From positions 1 to 64,000 of the forward strand of contig NZ_KE386996.1 of assembly GCF_000429945.1 (NCBI RefSeq): a stretch of 64,000 nt of DNA, read 5' to 3'. The position numbers were made by a program, and so were the translations under genes. The DNA is from Desulfogranum japonicum DSM 18378 (GTDB lineage Bacteria; Desulfobacterota; Desulfobulbia; Desulfobulbales; Desulfobulbaceae). Shown piece after piece: positions 53,796 through 62,974 of the stretch. Position 1 is the stretch's first letter, and each line of letters starts with the position of its first letter. Below the pieces are notes generated by a model. The model ran no database searches, was not told where the DNA came from, and was given only the letters and a program-made list of their open reading frames with translations.

Positions 53796-56474
53796 TTATT
53801 GCTTTAGGTTTTGGGCAACTGCCCGACTCAGATCTTCGGCGTTGTATGGTTTTCGTATGATCGTCTCCAGGCCATGCTTTTTGAGGGTGTTAAGGTCGGC
53901 ATCCCGGGTAAATCCTGAAGAGATGATAATCGGCAGGTCAGGGGCTATTCTTTTTAGGGCCAGGAAGCATTCCGTACCGTCCATGACAGGCATGATCATG
54001 TCCAGGATAACGAGATCTATCTTCTCCTGATTTTGTTGATATATTTCCAGGCCGTGCTGTCCGTTTTTTGCCTCCAGGGTGGTGTAGCCAAACTCTTCCA
54101 GCATCATGCGTACCGTCATCCGGACCACCTGCTCGTCATCCACTATAAGTATGCACCCGCTTCCCTCCACTGTGTTGGCCTGGGCTTTTTCTTTTTCCGG
54201 CGAAGCTTCGGTCACGGGAAACAGCAGGGTGAATTCCGTACCCTGTCCTGGTTCACTCTGAACACGAATGGCTCCGTTATGTTGCTGCACTGCACCGTAT
54301 ACTGCAGCCAGTCCCAGACCGGTCCCTTTATCTGCTTCACGGGTTGTGAAAAAAGGTTCAAAAATATGTTTGATGTGCTCTTTGGAGATGCCGCATCCGG
54401 TATCACGGATACAGAGCTTGATAAATCTGCCGCTGTTCAGGGGAAACGGATATTCTTCACAATCTTGTTCATTCAGGTCTACATTGGTCGTGTCAATGGT
54501 GAGAGTGCCACCCTCAGGCATTGCGTGGCCTGCATTGATGCCAAGATTGAGCAGGCAATTCAGCAATTGAGAGGAATCGCCAGAAATATCGTGCTTTTCT
54601 GCTTTGGTATGTACCTCGATAACTATTCGTTTATCCAGTGTGCGTTCCAGAATTTTTGCAGTATCACCGATCACTTTATGTAGATCGACAACTGTAAAAG
54701 CGATTTTTTCCTTCCTGGAAAAAGCCAGTAATTTTTGGATCAGTTCACTGGCTCGCAGGGAAGCCTGACGTATTATCTGCACCAGCCTTTTTTCTTTCTC
54801 TCCAACTTTCAACTGCAGAATATCGGCCGCACCCATAATGCCGCCAAGCATGTTGTTGAAATCGTGGGCTATGCCACCTGCAAGCTGGCCTATAGCATCC
54901 ATTTTCTGACTATGGCGGAGGCGCTGTTCAATTTCGGCCTGTTTTGTGGTGTCGTCGATACGGATTACGGCTCCCCCGAACTGCTCTGTAGAAAAAGGAG
55001 CGACCATGAGGTCCTGGTATATGGTGTTTCCCATTTCATCCGTAAAGGTATATGAAATTGTGTCTGAAGTGTTGCTTTGTATACTATTTACAAGGATCTC
55101 CCTGTGCTCCAGAAGATTTGGAAACATTGAAAAGAGAGGCTTACCATGAACTTCATTGAAAGAGGAATGGAGAGTCTTCAATCCCTGGCTGTTGAGTTGA
55201 TTTATATGTAAAGTGCTATCTACGCCAATGATGATGGAAGACATGGCATCGATAATGCTTTGAAGCAGCATTCGACTCTGCTCAGTTTCTTGTTCTGAAA
55301 GGGCCAGTTTGGTAATGTTTGTGGTGAGATCGCCCATGGTACGGTTGAGTTCACTGGACATACGGGAAAACGCATGGCCAACCACATTAATCTCGTCAAC
55401 ATGATGTTCCTGCCAGGTAAAGGGTTTTTGGTCTTTGTAAAAATTGCTGACAGCTTCTTCCAGGAGGAGCAGGGGAATACTGATAATCCTGCTTAATCTG
55501 GCGATAATCAGCAGCAGCAGTGTCCCGGCGAGGAGAACGACCATGAAGGTGATTTTGGTAAGAGATCGTATTGGTTCGAAAATTTCGTCTTGATACCCCG
55601 TCGCAACAAGATACCAGCCAAAATCGTCAAGTTTTTCCATAAAGGCGAATTTATCTCTTTCTGTCTTATCGGTGGGATTTTTCCATGAATAGGTAAGGAA
55701 ACCATCAGGAGTTTGTTTGAGGGATTGAATAACTTCCCTTATTTTATCTTGATTGGCATCTGTTATTGCATGTTGGTTTGTTTCGTAGGCAGGGTGGATG
55801 AGTAATTCATCGTTTTGGTCAAAAATGAGAAAATAGCCGCTTTTCATGATTTTGACAGGTTTGATCAGGGCGCGCAAATCTTCAATATCAACCAGATCTA
55901 CAAATTCATCCCTGTAGGACGATGCGCCAACTATCCAGTTCCATTCAGGAAATTCTACAAGGTATGCTGCTTTTTTTCTCTGGGAATTGTCTTCAGGATT
56001 TTTCCAGTTGTACTCTGTGTAACCATGCCTGACTTTTGCCCATACCATGCAGCCTTCAACATCGGTGCAGTCCTGTTTGCGAAGATAAGGGTGGATATCC
56101 AGCAAGAGTTGATCACCCTGTTCGCATACTGCCACAATGTAACCACTTGAGCCCACCGACATGCGGGTAAAGTAGGCCTGAATGCTATCTTTGGCCTGGT
56201 TTTCTGTCTGCAGGCCCTTCATGTATGCAGCATACTGGTGCTCTATGTAGGTAAGGCTTGTTTCCGTAATTCCCCTGAGATAGTTGGTGATGGCAGTATT
56301 CAGGAGGCTTTGTGCTGCACGGTGCATCTCCTTTTCTGTTTTTTTCAACTCCTGCCAGGCATTTTCTTTCAGGCTGTTTCTGATTAAAACATAATTGAGA
56401 ATAAAGATCGTGCTGACCGCTATGAGCAGTAATGGGCCGATATGTAGAAATAAAATAGAGCGAATTTTCATCAA
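53796..56474 (-). CDS. Hybrid histidine kinase with double Cache sensor, PAS and receiver
   Basis: An 892-residue protein. Helix 1 (LLLIAVSTIFILNYVLI) is followed by a periplasmic double Cache sensor whose two halves repeat the same pattern (VRHGYTEYNWKNPEDNSQRK..EWNWIVGASSYRDEF; FLTYSWKNPTDKTERDKFAF..GWYLVATGYQDEI). Then come helix 2 (TFMVVLLAGTLLLLIIARL), a HAMP-like segment, PAS (IIDAMSSIIIGVDS), HisKA with GGIAHDFNNMLGGIM, the ATPase domain (DTGCGIS, GTGLGLAAVYG) and a C-terminal receiver (LVILDMIMPVMDG). Cache domains usually bind small organic ligands. No output gene lies beside it. Confidence 0.9.
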   Translation of the reverse strand: MMKIRSILFLHIGPLLLIAVSTIFILNYVLIRNSLKENAWQELKKTEKEMHRAAQSLLNTAITNYLRGITETSLTYIEHQYAAYMKGLQTENQAKDSIQAYFTRMSVGSSGYIVAVCEQGDQLLLDIHPYLRKQDCTDVEGCMVWAKVRHGYTEYNWKNPEDNSQRKKAAYLVEFPEWNWIVGASSYRDEFVDLVDIEDLRALIKPVKIMKSGYFLIFDQNDELLIHPAYETNQHAITDANQDKIREVIQSLKQTPDGFLTYSWKNPTDKTERDKFAFMEKLDDFGWYLVATGYQDEIFEPIRSLTKITFMVVLLAGTLLLLIIARLSRIISIPLLLLEEAVSNFYKDQKPFTWQEHHVDEINVVGHAFSRMSSELNRTMGDLTTNITKLALSEQETEQSRMLLQSIIDAMSSIIIGVDSTLHINQLNSQGLKTLHSSFNEVHGKPLFSMFPNLLEHREILVNSIQSNTSDTISYTFTDEMGNTIYQDLMVAPFSTEQFGGAVIRIDDTTKQAEIEQRLRHSQKMDAIGQLAGGIAHDFNNMLGGIMGAADILQLKVGEKEKRLVQIIRQASLRASELIQKLLAFSRKEKIAFTVVDLHKVIGDTAKILERTLDKRIVIEVHTKAEKHDISGDSSQLLNCLLNLGINAGHAMPEGGTLTIDTTNVDLNEQDCEEYPFPLNSGRFIKLCIRDTGCGISKEHIKHIFEPFFTTREADKGTGLGLAAVYGAVQQHNGAIRVQSEPGQGTEFTLLFPVTEASPEKEKAQANTVEGSGCILIVDDEQVVRMTVRMMLEEFGYTTLEAKNGQHGLEIYQQNQEKIDLVILDMIMPVMDGTECFLALKRIAPDLPIIISSGFTRDADLNTLKKHGLETIIRKPYNAEDLSRAVAQNLKQ

Positions 56475-56704
56475 CGTAACAGGGGAGTTGTTAACCTGCT
56501 CTCATTATAATTGGTCGCGTGGTTGCAACGTGCGTTATTAATTACATCTCTTCACCAATCCGCTAGTGCTGCTTATAGTACAACTGTTACTTTTTATTAT
56601 ACGTGCATTTTTCCCGAAGGGCAAAGTAGGGTTGAGATTATCGGTAAAAAGCCATATTTTCAGTCAGATAGTACTTTTAGGCCAGAAACTTGGTAAGGAG
56701 AGAT

Positions 56705-57904
56705 ATGCAGTTAAAAGACAGAGCTACAATTGAGTTCAGTGTGCAATGGACAAGTGTGCAGGCAAAGCACAACGACAGGATATATGTCGGTAATGTCGAT
56801 TTCTGGCGCGATACGATTCCCTGCACGCTGGAACAACAGCTTGGCAGTGTACAGGAAAATGGATGTTGTCGTATAACGTATCCGGAAGGTGCACTGCTTG
56901 CCCCTTGTTCCGAAAAGCAGATACGTACCTTTCCTGAAAAAATGTTTGATGCATCTGTCGACGGACGCGCACTCTCACCAAGGCTAGGCCGGTTTTATCC
57001 CCAGGGGTATGCACATGCGGGTTTGTATTGTTTCAGGCAGAGTCTGCAGCCATTTCGTATCATAGAAAAATCCGGGGGGACTCTCACAGGGGACATGAAT
57101 CATCCGTTGTGCCGGTATCCTTTGACTGTGTCTGCAACCCTGCTGTCCAGGGATATGTCCGGAGCTGAACGGGGGGGCAGTTGTCATGATATTGCTGAAC
57201 TGCTCACTGCAGACGGACCCGGTATGCAGGCACGTTATCCTGGAAAAGCAACTGATTTTTATACGCAATATCCCTTTCCAAGGGAAAATGACGGACCTGA
57301 TGAGCACTTTTATCGTCAACCCAGGATGGTTAATCATCTGGATGCAACGGCACTTGAGCAGATCCAGGCCCTATATGGTCGTCTTGTGCCGGAATCAGGC
57401 AATATATTGGATTTAATGAGTAGCTGGGTCTCGCATCTTCCTGATTCGTTGCAGGCGTGCCGGGTTGCGGGGCTTGGCATGAACAGGCAAGAACTGGATG
57501 CCAATCCGGTGCTGCATCAACGGGTCATCCACGATCTTAACCGGGAAATATCGCTTCCGTTTGAGACAAACAGTTTTGATGCGGTTATTTGTACGGCCTC
57601 CATTGAATACCTGACACGTCCTGTGGAGGTTTTGCAGGAAGTTGCAAGGGTGATCCGGCCTGGTGGTATCAGCGTAACCACCTTTTCAGACCGATGGTTT
57701 CCTGGAAAAGAAATAAGTATTTGGGCTGATTTGCATGCTTTTGAACGTCTTGGCCTGGTGCTTGATCTGTACCAGCGCACGGAAGCATTCACTAATCTGC
57801 ATACCGAATCCTTTCGCGGTCTTCCAAGGCCTTGGGATGACAGGCACATTATGGAGCGGCAGGTGTCTGATCCAATATTCGCAGTATGGGGAACAGCGCT
57901 GTAA
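56705..57904 (+). CDS. SlyD/FKBP-like domain fused to a class I methyltransferase
   Basis: A 399-residue protein. Residues 1-155 follow the FKBP/SlyD pattern: VGNVDFWRDTIPCTLEQQLG, VQENGCCRITYPEGALLAP, FYPQGY and GDMNHPLCRYPLTVSATLL (compare SlyD GNHPLAGKTLxFxV). Residues 190-399 are a type 11 SAM methyltransferase (GNILDLMSSWVSHLP, DLNREISLPFETNSFDAVIC, ASIEYLTRPVEVLQEVARVI). The classic GxGxG is reduced to LDLMSS. The ATG at 56705 follows AAGGAGAG. The target is unknown; the fold-helper domain may present a protein substrate. Confidence 0.75.
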   Translation: MQLKDRATIEFSVQWTSVQAKHNDRIYVGNVDFWRDTIPCTLEQQLGSVQENGCCRITYPEGALLAPCSEKQIRTFPEKMFDASVDGRALSPRLGRFYPQGYAHAGLYCFRQSLQPFRIIEKSGGTLTGDMNHPLCRYPLTVSATLLSRDMSGAERGGSCHDIAELLTADGPGMQARYPGKATDFYTQYPFPRENDGPDEHFYRQPRMVNHLDATALEQIQALYGRLVPESGNILDLMSSWVSHLPDSLQACRVAGLGMNRQELDANPVLHQRVIHDLNREISLPFETNSFDAVICTASIEYLTRPVEVLQEVARVIRPGGISVTTFSDRWFPGKEISIWADLHAFERLGLVLDLYQRTEAFTNLHTESFRGLPRPWDDRHIMERQVSDPIFAVWGTAL

Positions 57905-57921
57905 AAGATCTCAGTGGTGTT

Positions 57922-58084
57922 AGGGTTACGGAAAAAATAAATTATCCAATCTTGCTTGTCTCTCAACTCGGTAAGGTCGTCACGTCAATGGTTCAATACG
58001 GCCAGTATGGAACCATTGACGCGACAACGTTACCAAACCGATATCCTACTCAATTTTTGGATATTTATTATTTTCTGCGACCCT
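57922..58084. repeat. Family B palindromic element (MITE-like)
   Basis: A 163-base palindrome with ends AGGGTTACGGAAAAAATAAA and, on the other strand, AGGGTCGCAGAAAATAATAA. The centre is a long hairpin at 57984-58020 (GTCAATGGTTC / GAACCATTGAC). It lies 17 bases after the methyltransferase stop. The left arm TTATCCAATCTTGCTTGTCT recurs at the cassette ends near 39130 and 40890 and partly at 24190. Confidence 0.65.
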
Positions 58085-58187
58085 TAACCCGGATTTTCAC
58101 GAGCATTTTTTGTTAAGGAATGCGGGATAGTATTCAAAATAACTCCTCATAGAGGAGGTTGCTCAGCTTGACAACTTCCATGTATTT

Positions 58188-58302
58188 ATAACTGGTTACA
58201 GGGTGCCTGAGGCTTTCGCAAGCAAGCAGGCTGGCGTAGCGTATTGGGTCATACGTAAGCCAGACTGATCGCGGAAAAGTCTGGCACGCTGTGGTCAGTT
58301 AG
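58188..58302. repeat. Palindromic intergenic repeat, family A, overlapping a kinase stop codon
   Basis: A 115-base element, ATAACTGGTTACAGGGTGCC at one end and TAACTGACCACAGCGTGCC on the other strand. Its right end supplies the last codons and the TGA of the hybrid kinase gene (stop at 58295-58297). Confidence 0.65.
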
Positions 58303-60562
58303 GTTCAAGTATGTTTTTAAGTGTCAGGGCCAGGCGTTTTTTGGTAAACGGTTTCTGCAGAAATGGTATACCTGAATCCAGTACGCCATGATGTACAATA
58401 GTGTTGTCTGTATATCCGGAAACATACAGTACCTTGAGCTGAGGGATGTGTCTGCGTAAACGATCTGTCAGCACCTTGCCATTCATTTCCGGCATGACTA
58501 CATCGGTAATAACCAAATCAGGAATACACTGCCCGCTTTTCACAAGTGTCAGGGCCTCCTCACCACCTGTAGCGCTAACCACACGGTATTGCATGGATTT
58601 CAGCATGATCTCGCACAGTTTTCGGAGAGCGGGCTCGTCTTCAACCAACAGGATCATTGCGTTGTTTCCCTGGGTTGCCATTGCGTTTTTCGGGGCACTT
58701 TTTTTGGTTGTTTTCTGCGTCGTCCGAGGCAGATATATCTTAAAGGTAGTTCCCATACCCGGTTCGCTGTATGCCCATATGTATCCTCCTGACTGTTTAA
58801 CTATTCCATAGACTGTAGCCAATCCCAGGCCGGTTCCTTTCCCCTGTGCCTTGGTTGTAAAAAAGGGATCAAAAATGCGTTTTCTGGTAGTTTCATCCAT
58901 GCCATGTCCTGTGTCTGTCACAGACAGCATGACATAGGTTCCTTGTTTTATGCGCACATGGGTTCTGCTGTACTGCTCATCAAGTTCAACACTGGTCGTT
59001 TCTATGAGTAGAGTTCCTCCATCTGGCATGGCGTCCCGCGCATTCACAGCGAGGTTAATGACGACCTGCTCGATTTGTGTTGCATCAACCAGAACCGGGG
59101 GGATATTTTTGCTGAGCATGGTTTTCAGTTCAATGTCTTCACCTATGAGGCGGGCAAGAACACGCTCAGTGTTGAGAATGATTGCGTTGATGTCTTCAAC
59201 TTTGGGTTGCAGGGGTTGTTTTCTGCTGAATGCCAGCAATTGATGGGTCAGTTCTGCGGAACGTTTACCAGCTGAAAGTATTTCCTGGGCAAATGTGCGC
59301 AGGGGATCATCAGGGTGAAGCGCTTCAAAAAGTTCCTGACCATAGCCCAGGATGACATTGAGCATATTGTTAAAGTCATGCGCGATCCCACCGGCAAGGG
59401 ATCCGATGGCGCTGAGTCTTTCAGACTGGACAAGCTGTTTTTGTGATTCCCGAAGCTGTTCCTGCTGTGCTTCCAGAGCCTGAGCCATTTCATTGAAGCT
59501 GGTGATTACCTGATTGCTGCCTGCACTGTCAGGAATATTATGCAATCTGTAGCTCAGATCGCCATTTCTTACACTGTCCAACGCTGTTTTAATTTTTGTG
59601 TTAACGATGTCGAGCATACGTTCCTGCGGAAACATGGAAAAAAATATCCAGCGAAGTTCAGGAATGGTTGTGTAGAGAACCTCATACTTCCGGCAGTCTT
59701 CCAACATAAGCTCCAGCTTACCGGTATGAGATGAAATTAATTTTGATACCGGAATATTGGCAAATTCTTTACTTATGTAATCCAGCTTTTGCTGATAAAT
59801 GGCACCTTTTTCCTTGTCGATTTTCGTTTCGATCAGAGGATGGGCAATGATGTTTTTGCCATAATCAGCAATGAAGTTCTGTTGTTCAGGAATTTGCCGG
59901 ATGAACATGTACTCGCTGTAGAGGGGAGTCATGGGTAAGTCGATGCTCCATACCCCCGTAAAAGTGTCACCCTCGTAAACAGGAATTGAAACAGAAATAA
60001 TAAGCCCCTTGCCTGCATAATCTATGGAGGGGGCAGTCCACTGAATAGCACGTTCGGGATTGTTTTCCGGAGCAACTGATATCCAGGTGTGATAGGTTGA
60101 CCAGTCAAAATCAGCGGTAATGGCGGTGGCCTGATCGATATAGGGGAATTGCAACGCGAAATTGGTTGCATCCTGGTAATATATCCAGGCTGTTTCAGGA
60201 AGCCTCTCCTTAATTTCTTTCAGGAAAGGTCCTATGTTTCTGAGGGCGAACATACGCGCGCTGACATCATGGTTGTTGCGTAATTGAGGGTGGCAGGAGT
60301 AACTTACAGCATCAGGTACCAGGCAACCGTTGCGGTACTGTTCCAGATGGCTGAGATTTTGCCAGAAACCGTCTGGACAAATTCCATAATTTTCATCTGC
60401 AAACCACTTTTCGATATCAGCAGGATCGGCGGTGGTTTCTTGCAATAGGATGAGTGTTAGCCGTCTCAGTTCATAAAGGGTGTCGTAATAGCGGCGGATT
60501 GTACTCTGCAGGGCTGTAACTGCTCTGTCGACCTGTGATTTGACTACTTCCATCTCGTGCAT
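58295..60562 (-). CDS. Hybrid histidine kinase with Cache-like sensor but no membrane helix
   Basis: A 755-residue protein. Residues 1-330 resemble a periplasmic Cache sensor (TAWIYYQDATNFALQFPYID, GKGLIISVSIPVYEGDTFTG, WSIDLPMTPLY). They are followed by a HAMP-like linker (VRNGDLSYRLHNIPDSAGSN), HisKA with GGIAHDFNNMLNVIL, the ATPase domain (DTGHGMD, GTGLGLATVYG) and a receiver (LVITDVVMPEMNG). I see no signal peptide and no hydrophobic helix on either side of the sensor, which is unusual. The ATG follows AAGGTGG at good distance and the upstream frame is closed by a stop. Confidence 0.88.
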   Translation of the reverse strand: MHEMEVVKSQVDRAVTALQSTIRRYYDTLYELRRLTLILLQETTADPADIEKWFADENYGICPDGFWQNLSHLEQYRNGCLVPDAVSYSCHPQLRNNHDVSARMFALRNIGPFLKEIKERLPETAWIYYQDATNFALQFPYIDQATAITADFDWSTYHTWISVAPENNPERAIQWTAPSIDYAGKGLIISVSIPVYEGDTFTGVWSIDLPMTPLYSEYMFIRQIPEQQNFIADYGKNIIAHPLIETKIDKEKGAIYQQKLDYISKEFANIPVSKLISSHTGKLELMLEDCRKYEVLYTTIPELRWIFFSMFPQERMLDIVNTKIKTALDSVRNGDLSYRLHNIPDSAGSNQVITSFNEMAQALEAQQEQLRESQKQLVQSERLSAIGSLAGGIAHDFNNMLNVILGYGQELFEALHPDDPLRTFAQEILSAGKRSAELTHQLLAFSRKQPLQPKVEDINAIILNTERVLARLIGEDIELKTMLSKNIPPVLVDATQIEQVVINLAVNARDAMPDGGTLLIETTSVELDEQYSRTHVRIKQGTYVMLSVTDTGHGMDETTRKRIFDPFFTTKAQGKGTGLGLATVYGIVKQSGGYIWAYSEPGMGTTFKIYLPRTTQKTTKKSAPKNAMATQGNNAMILLVEDEPALRKLCEIMLKSMQYRVVSATGGEEALTLVKSGQCIPDLVITDVVMPEMNGKVLTDRLRRHIPQLKVLYVSGYTDNTIVHHGVLDSGIPFLQKPFTKKRLALTLKNILEPN

Positions 60563-61195
60563 ATATCCACCTTGTAAAAAAAGGGAGTGATGTTAAGAGT
60601 TTTGGTGATCAAATACAGTGTTTGCAGTATCTAATGAGTTCTTGTACTGCTTGCTGTGATCGCCTTCCAAGGCAATAGGGTAGAAACCTGAAAGGCTGTT
60701 ACGATAAGTATACAACAGATGTGAGTAGCTCTCTTGATTGATGTGAAAAAAAAGAATTTTAATGACGGAATAATTAAACGAGGGAGAATCTGAATTTGCG
60801 TTTTTAGAAAAGAATATAGTGTTTCCAGCTCCTCTGCGGGGCAGGTCAGCTGCTTGAGCAGCTGGATGGTTCAAATAAATTTTTTAGCAGCCGATTTTCA
60901 TGTAGAGGTATATCGTCAACATTAGCAGGTTGCCTTCTATCCTTGGTAAGGCCATATTTTGTGGAGAAAAGGTTCTAAAAGCCAGTTTCAGCCACTCGAC
61001 ACGGCCAATGCAAGGCATCTGAAATTTCTATTTGCCTCCGAATGTGTTAATTGCTTGGTGTTGTTCAGAGTTGTCGTAAAAACAACATGATGAATAGGTG
61101 TTTTTTGGGCTACGGGCACCAGCTGAAGAAGCAAGATATAGTGCAACAAGACTGATGAGAAAATCACGATACTACCCAAAACTATGTAAGAGGTA
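60563..61195. other. Region without a convincing gene
   Basis: Over 630 bases only weak frames appear. The largest is a minus-strand 93-codon reading at 60593-60874 (SYSHLLYTYRNSLSGFYPIA) with no ribosome site and no known family. Part of this region should hold the promoter of the hybrid kinase gene. No repeat or RNA motif was recognised. Confidence 0.3.
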
Positions 61196-61606
61196 TTATT
61201 GCTCTCTGTTAATACATATTTTGTTGGATTTGCTTAGTACCGGTAGTAGTTGACACATTTCTTTTGATGAAACTGTTTCAAAACAAATCTTAAGAATGTG
61301 CGTGTATTCTGTATTTGGGAAAAAATTTTCTTTTTCAGATGATAAATTAATATTATAGAATATAATATTGTTATTCTTGAATATTCCCCAGCTATTAGCA
61401 TCATGGCGATTTTTTTGACAATAAAGAGTATTTAGCAATGTATAGTTTCTTTCTTTGATACCTCTTTCAACTTTTTTTTTGAATTCACCATTTTTGTCAA
61501 TTGCTTTGGCATTGCCTATATGTATTGCCAGTACTATTATTATGAATGCAAAAAATGATAAATTTGATTGTGTTTTCGTGAGAATAGATCGTTTGTGCAA
61601 ATTCAT
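61196..61606 (-). CDS. AT-rich secreted hypothetical protein
   Basis: A 136-residue protein with a signal peptide (LSFFAFIIIVLAIHIGNAKA) and a lysine/asparagine-rich mature part containing four cysteines (LYCQKNRHDANSWG, KICFETVSSKEMCQLL, NKICINREQ). Low GC compared with flanking genes suggests transfer. The family was not recognised. Confidence 0.55.
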   Translation of the reverse strand: MNLHKRSILTKTQSNLSFFAFIIIVLAIHIGNAKAIDKNGEFKKKVERGIKERNYTLLNTLYCQKNRHDANSWGIFKNNNIIFYNINLSSEKENFFPNTEYTHILKICFETVSSKEMCQLLPVLSKSNKICINREQ

Positions 61607-61713
61607 TGTAATTTTTTATTTTGTTGTTTTTGTGTTTGTATGTATTTGATATTATAAGCGGAAAGATCGCCTCGTCTTTCCGTGGCATATATTAGCGTGA
61701 AATCGTAGATGTC

Positions 61714-62943
61714 TCAAGAATGCTGTTCATTACTACGCAAATATCCCTTGATCTGGTTAAAAACCTGTGTGACAGTTATAGCCTGAAGGCATTTATTATC
61801 TGTGCAGCTGTTTTACGGTGGTTAGCTGCGCTGACGCAAGGGAGAGCAGGCAAGTCCTGCATAAATGGGCGTTGAATGGCCTAGAGAACCATATAATGCA
61901 GGCGTTTCAGGGCCAAAAAGAACAAACGTGGGAAGTTCTGTTATAGCTGAAAAATGTCCAGGTCCGGAATCATTGGTTACCATCAAGAGTGCTATTGAAT
62001 ATAGAACTGGTAATTCGACCAGCGTTACCGCACCAGTGAAGTTAACACATCGATGGTGACGAACTCTTCTACAGAGTAGTTCGGCGCCCTCGCTCTCTGA
62101 TGATGCCCCAGTGATTAGGATAAGAAGGTTTTTTCTTTGATCAACAATTCTTTCTGCGAGCTCTTGATAACGTTCGGGCATCCAACGCCTCTGGGGCAGT
62201 AGTCCACTCGCGTTGGGATTAATCAAGACAATCTTGTGATATTCCGGGTCGTAGTCTTGAAATCTGTTGCTAATAATCCCTTGCATTCTTTTTTGTTCTT
62301 GCAACGTTGGGTGAACCGTTGGCAAGATAATGTCCTTATCTGGAATATGAATCTTGGAATAAGGAATTTCCTCCACTTTCGCTTCTAGAGCATAGACAAG
62401 GGCAATAAAATTTTTGGCAATATGCATGTGAGGATTATATGATACTCGATGGGTAAGAAGTTCACCTCTATAGAGCCCTTCATTATGAAATGAATAAAAC
62501 CCAACTCTTCTCTCTGCTCCAGATAGACCGGTAAGCAAAGCCGTAAAACGAGAAAAAAGTTCGAGGTCGATAACGGTATCAATATGTTTTTTTCGAGTCC
62601 AGTAAAGAAATTTGGCGGTATCGATAAGCAGCACCAACAGATTGTTTTCACGCAAGGTGAAGATATGCTCCTCTGTGACCGTATTCAGTAGTTGTAAGCT
62701 CGCCTTATTTTTATTGAAAATCACAAAATAAATCTCTGCTTGCAGCTGTCTATTTGCCCTTTCCATTGCCGGATTAGCGAGAATGGTTGAACCCATTTCC
62801 GAAAGTTCGATAAACAAAATCCTCTGGCTAACGGTTGATTGTCTTTTTCTGTATACCTGCCGCAACTTCAGTAGCCAGGTGAAAATAAAGGTAAGCGGTA
62901 TTCCAAGCCATCTGTCAATGGCTCGCATAGTGTCAACGGTCAT
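61714..62943 (-). pseudogene. GT9 family glycosyltransferase (heptosyltransferase-like) with frameshifted 3' end
   Basis: The intact frame (62943 to 61822) encodes about 373 residues: MTVDTMRAIDRWLGIPLTFI, RILFIELSEMGSTILANPAM, INPNASGLLPQRRW, and VTNDSGPGHFSAITELPTFV with the nucleotide-sugar binding pocket. It then ends early at GLACSPLRQRS. One base less in the GGG at 61840-61842 restores CSPCVSAANHRKTAAQI, and a second shift near 61795 restores NKCLQAITVTQVFNQIKGYL to a TGA at 61714. This is the normal Cys-rich GT9 end. The enzyme would add sugar to an envelope glycolipid. Start chosen at the ATG at 62943. Decay or assembly errors are both possible. Confidence 0.75.
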
Positions 62944-62974
62944 ATCGTTTTTGTATGTTAAGGGCTTTATTTCT

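Noticed and set aside
57886-58116. 76-codon ORF across the palindromic element
   Set aside because: The frame is produced by the repeat; the same DNA recurs in other places in different contexts, so conservation is at DNA level.
60593-60874. 93-codon minus-strand ORF upstream of the hybrid kinase
   Set aside because: No ribosome site, no recognisable family, and joining it to the kinase would need a frameshift without support.
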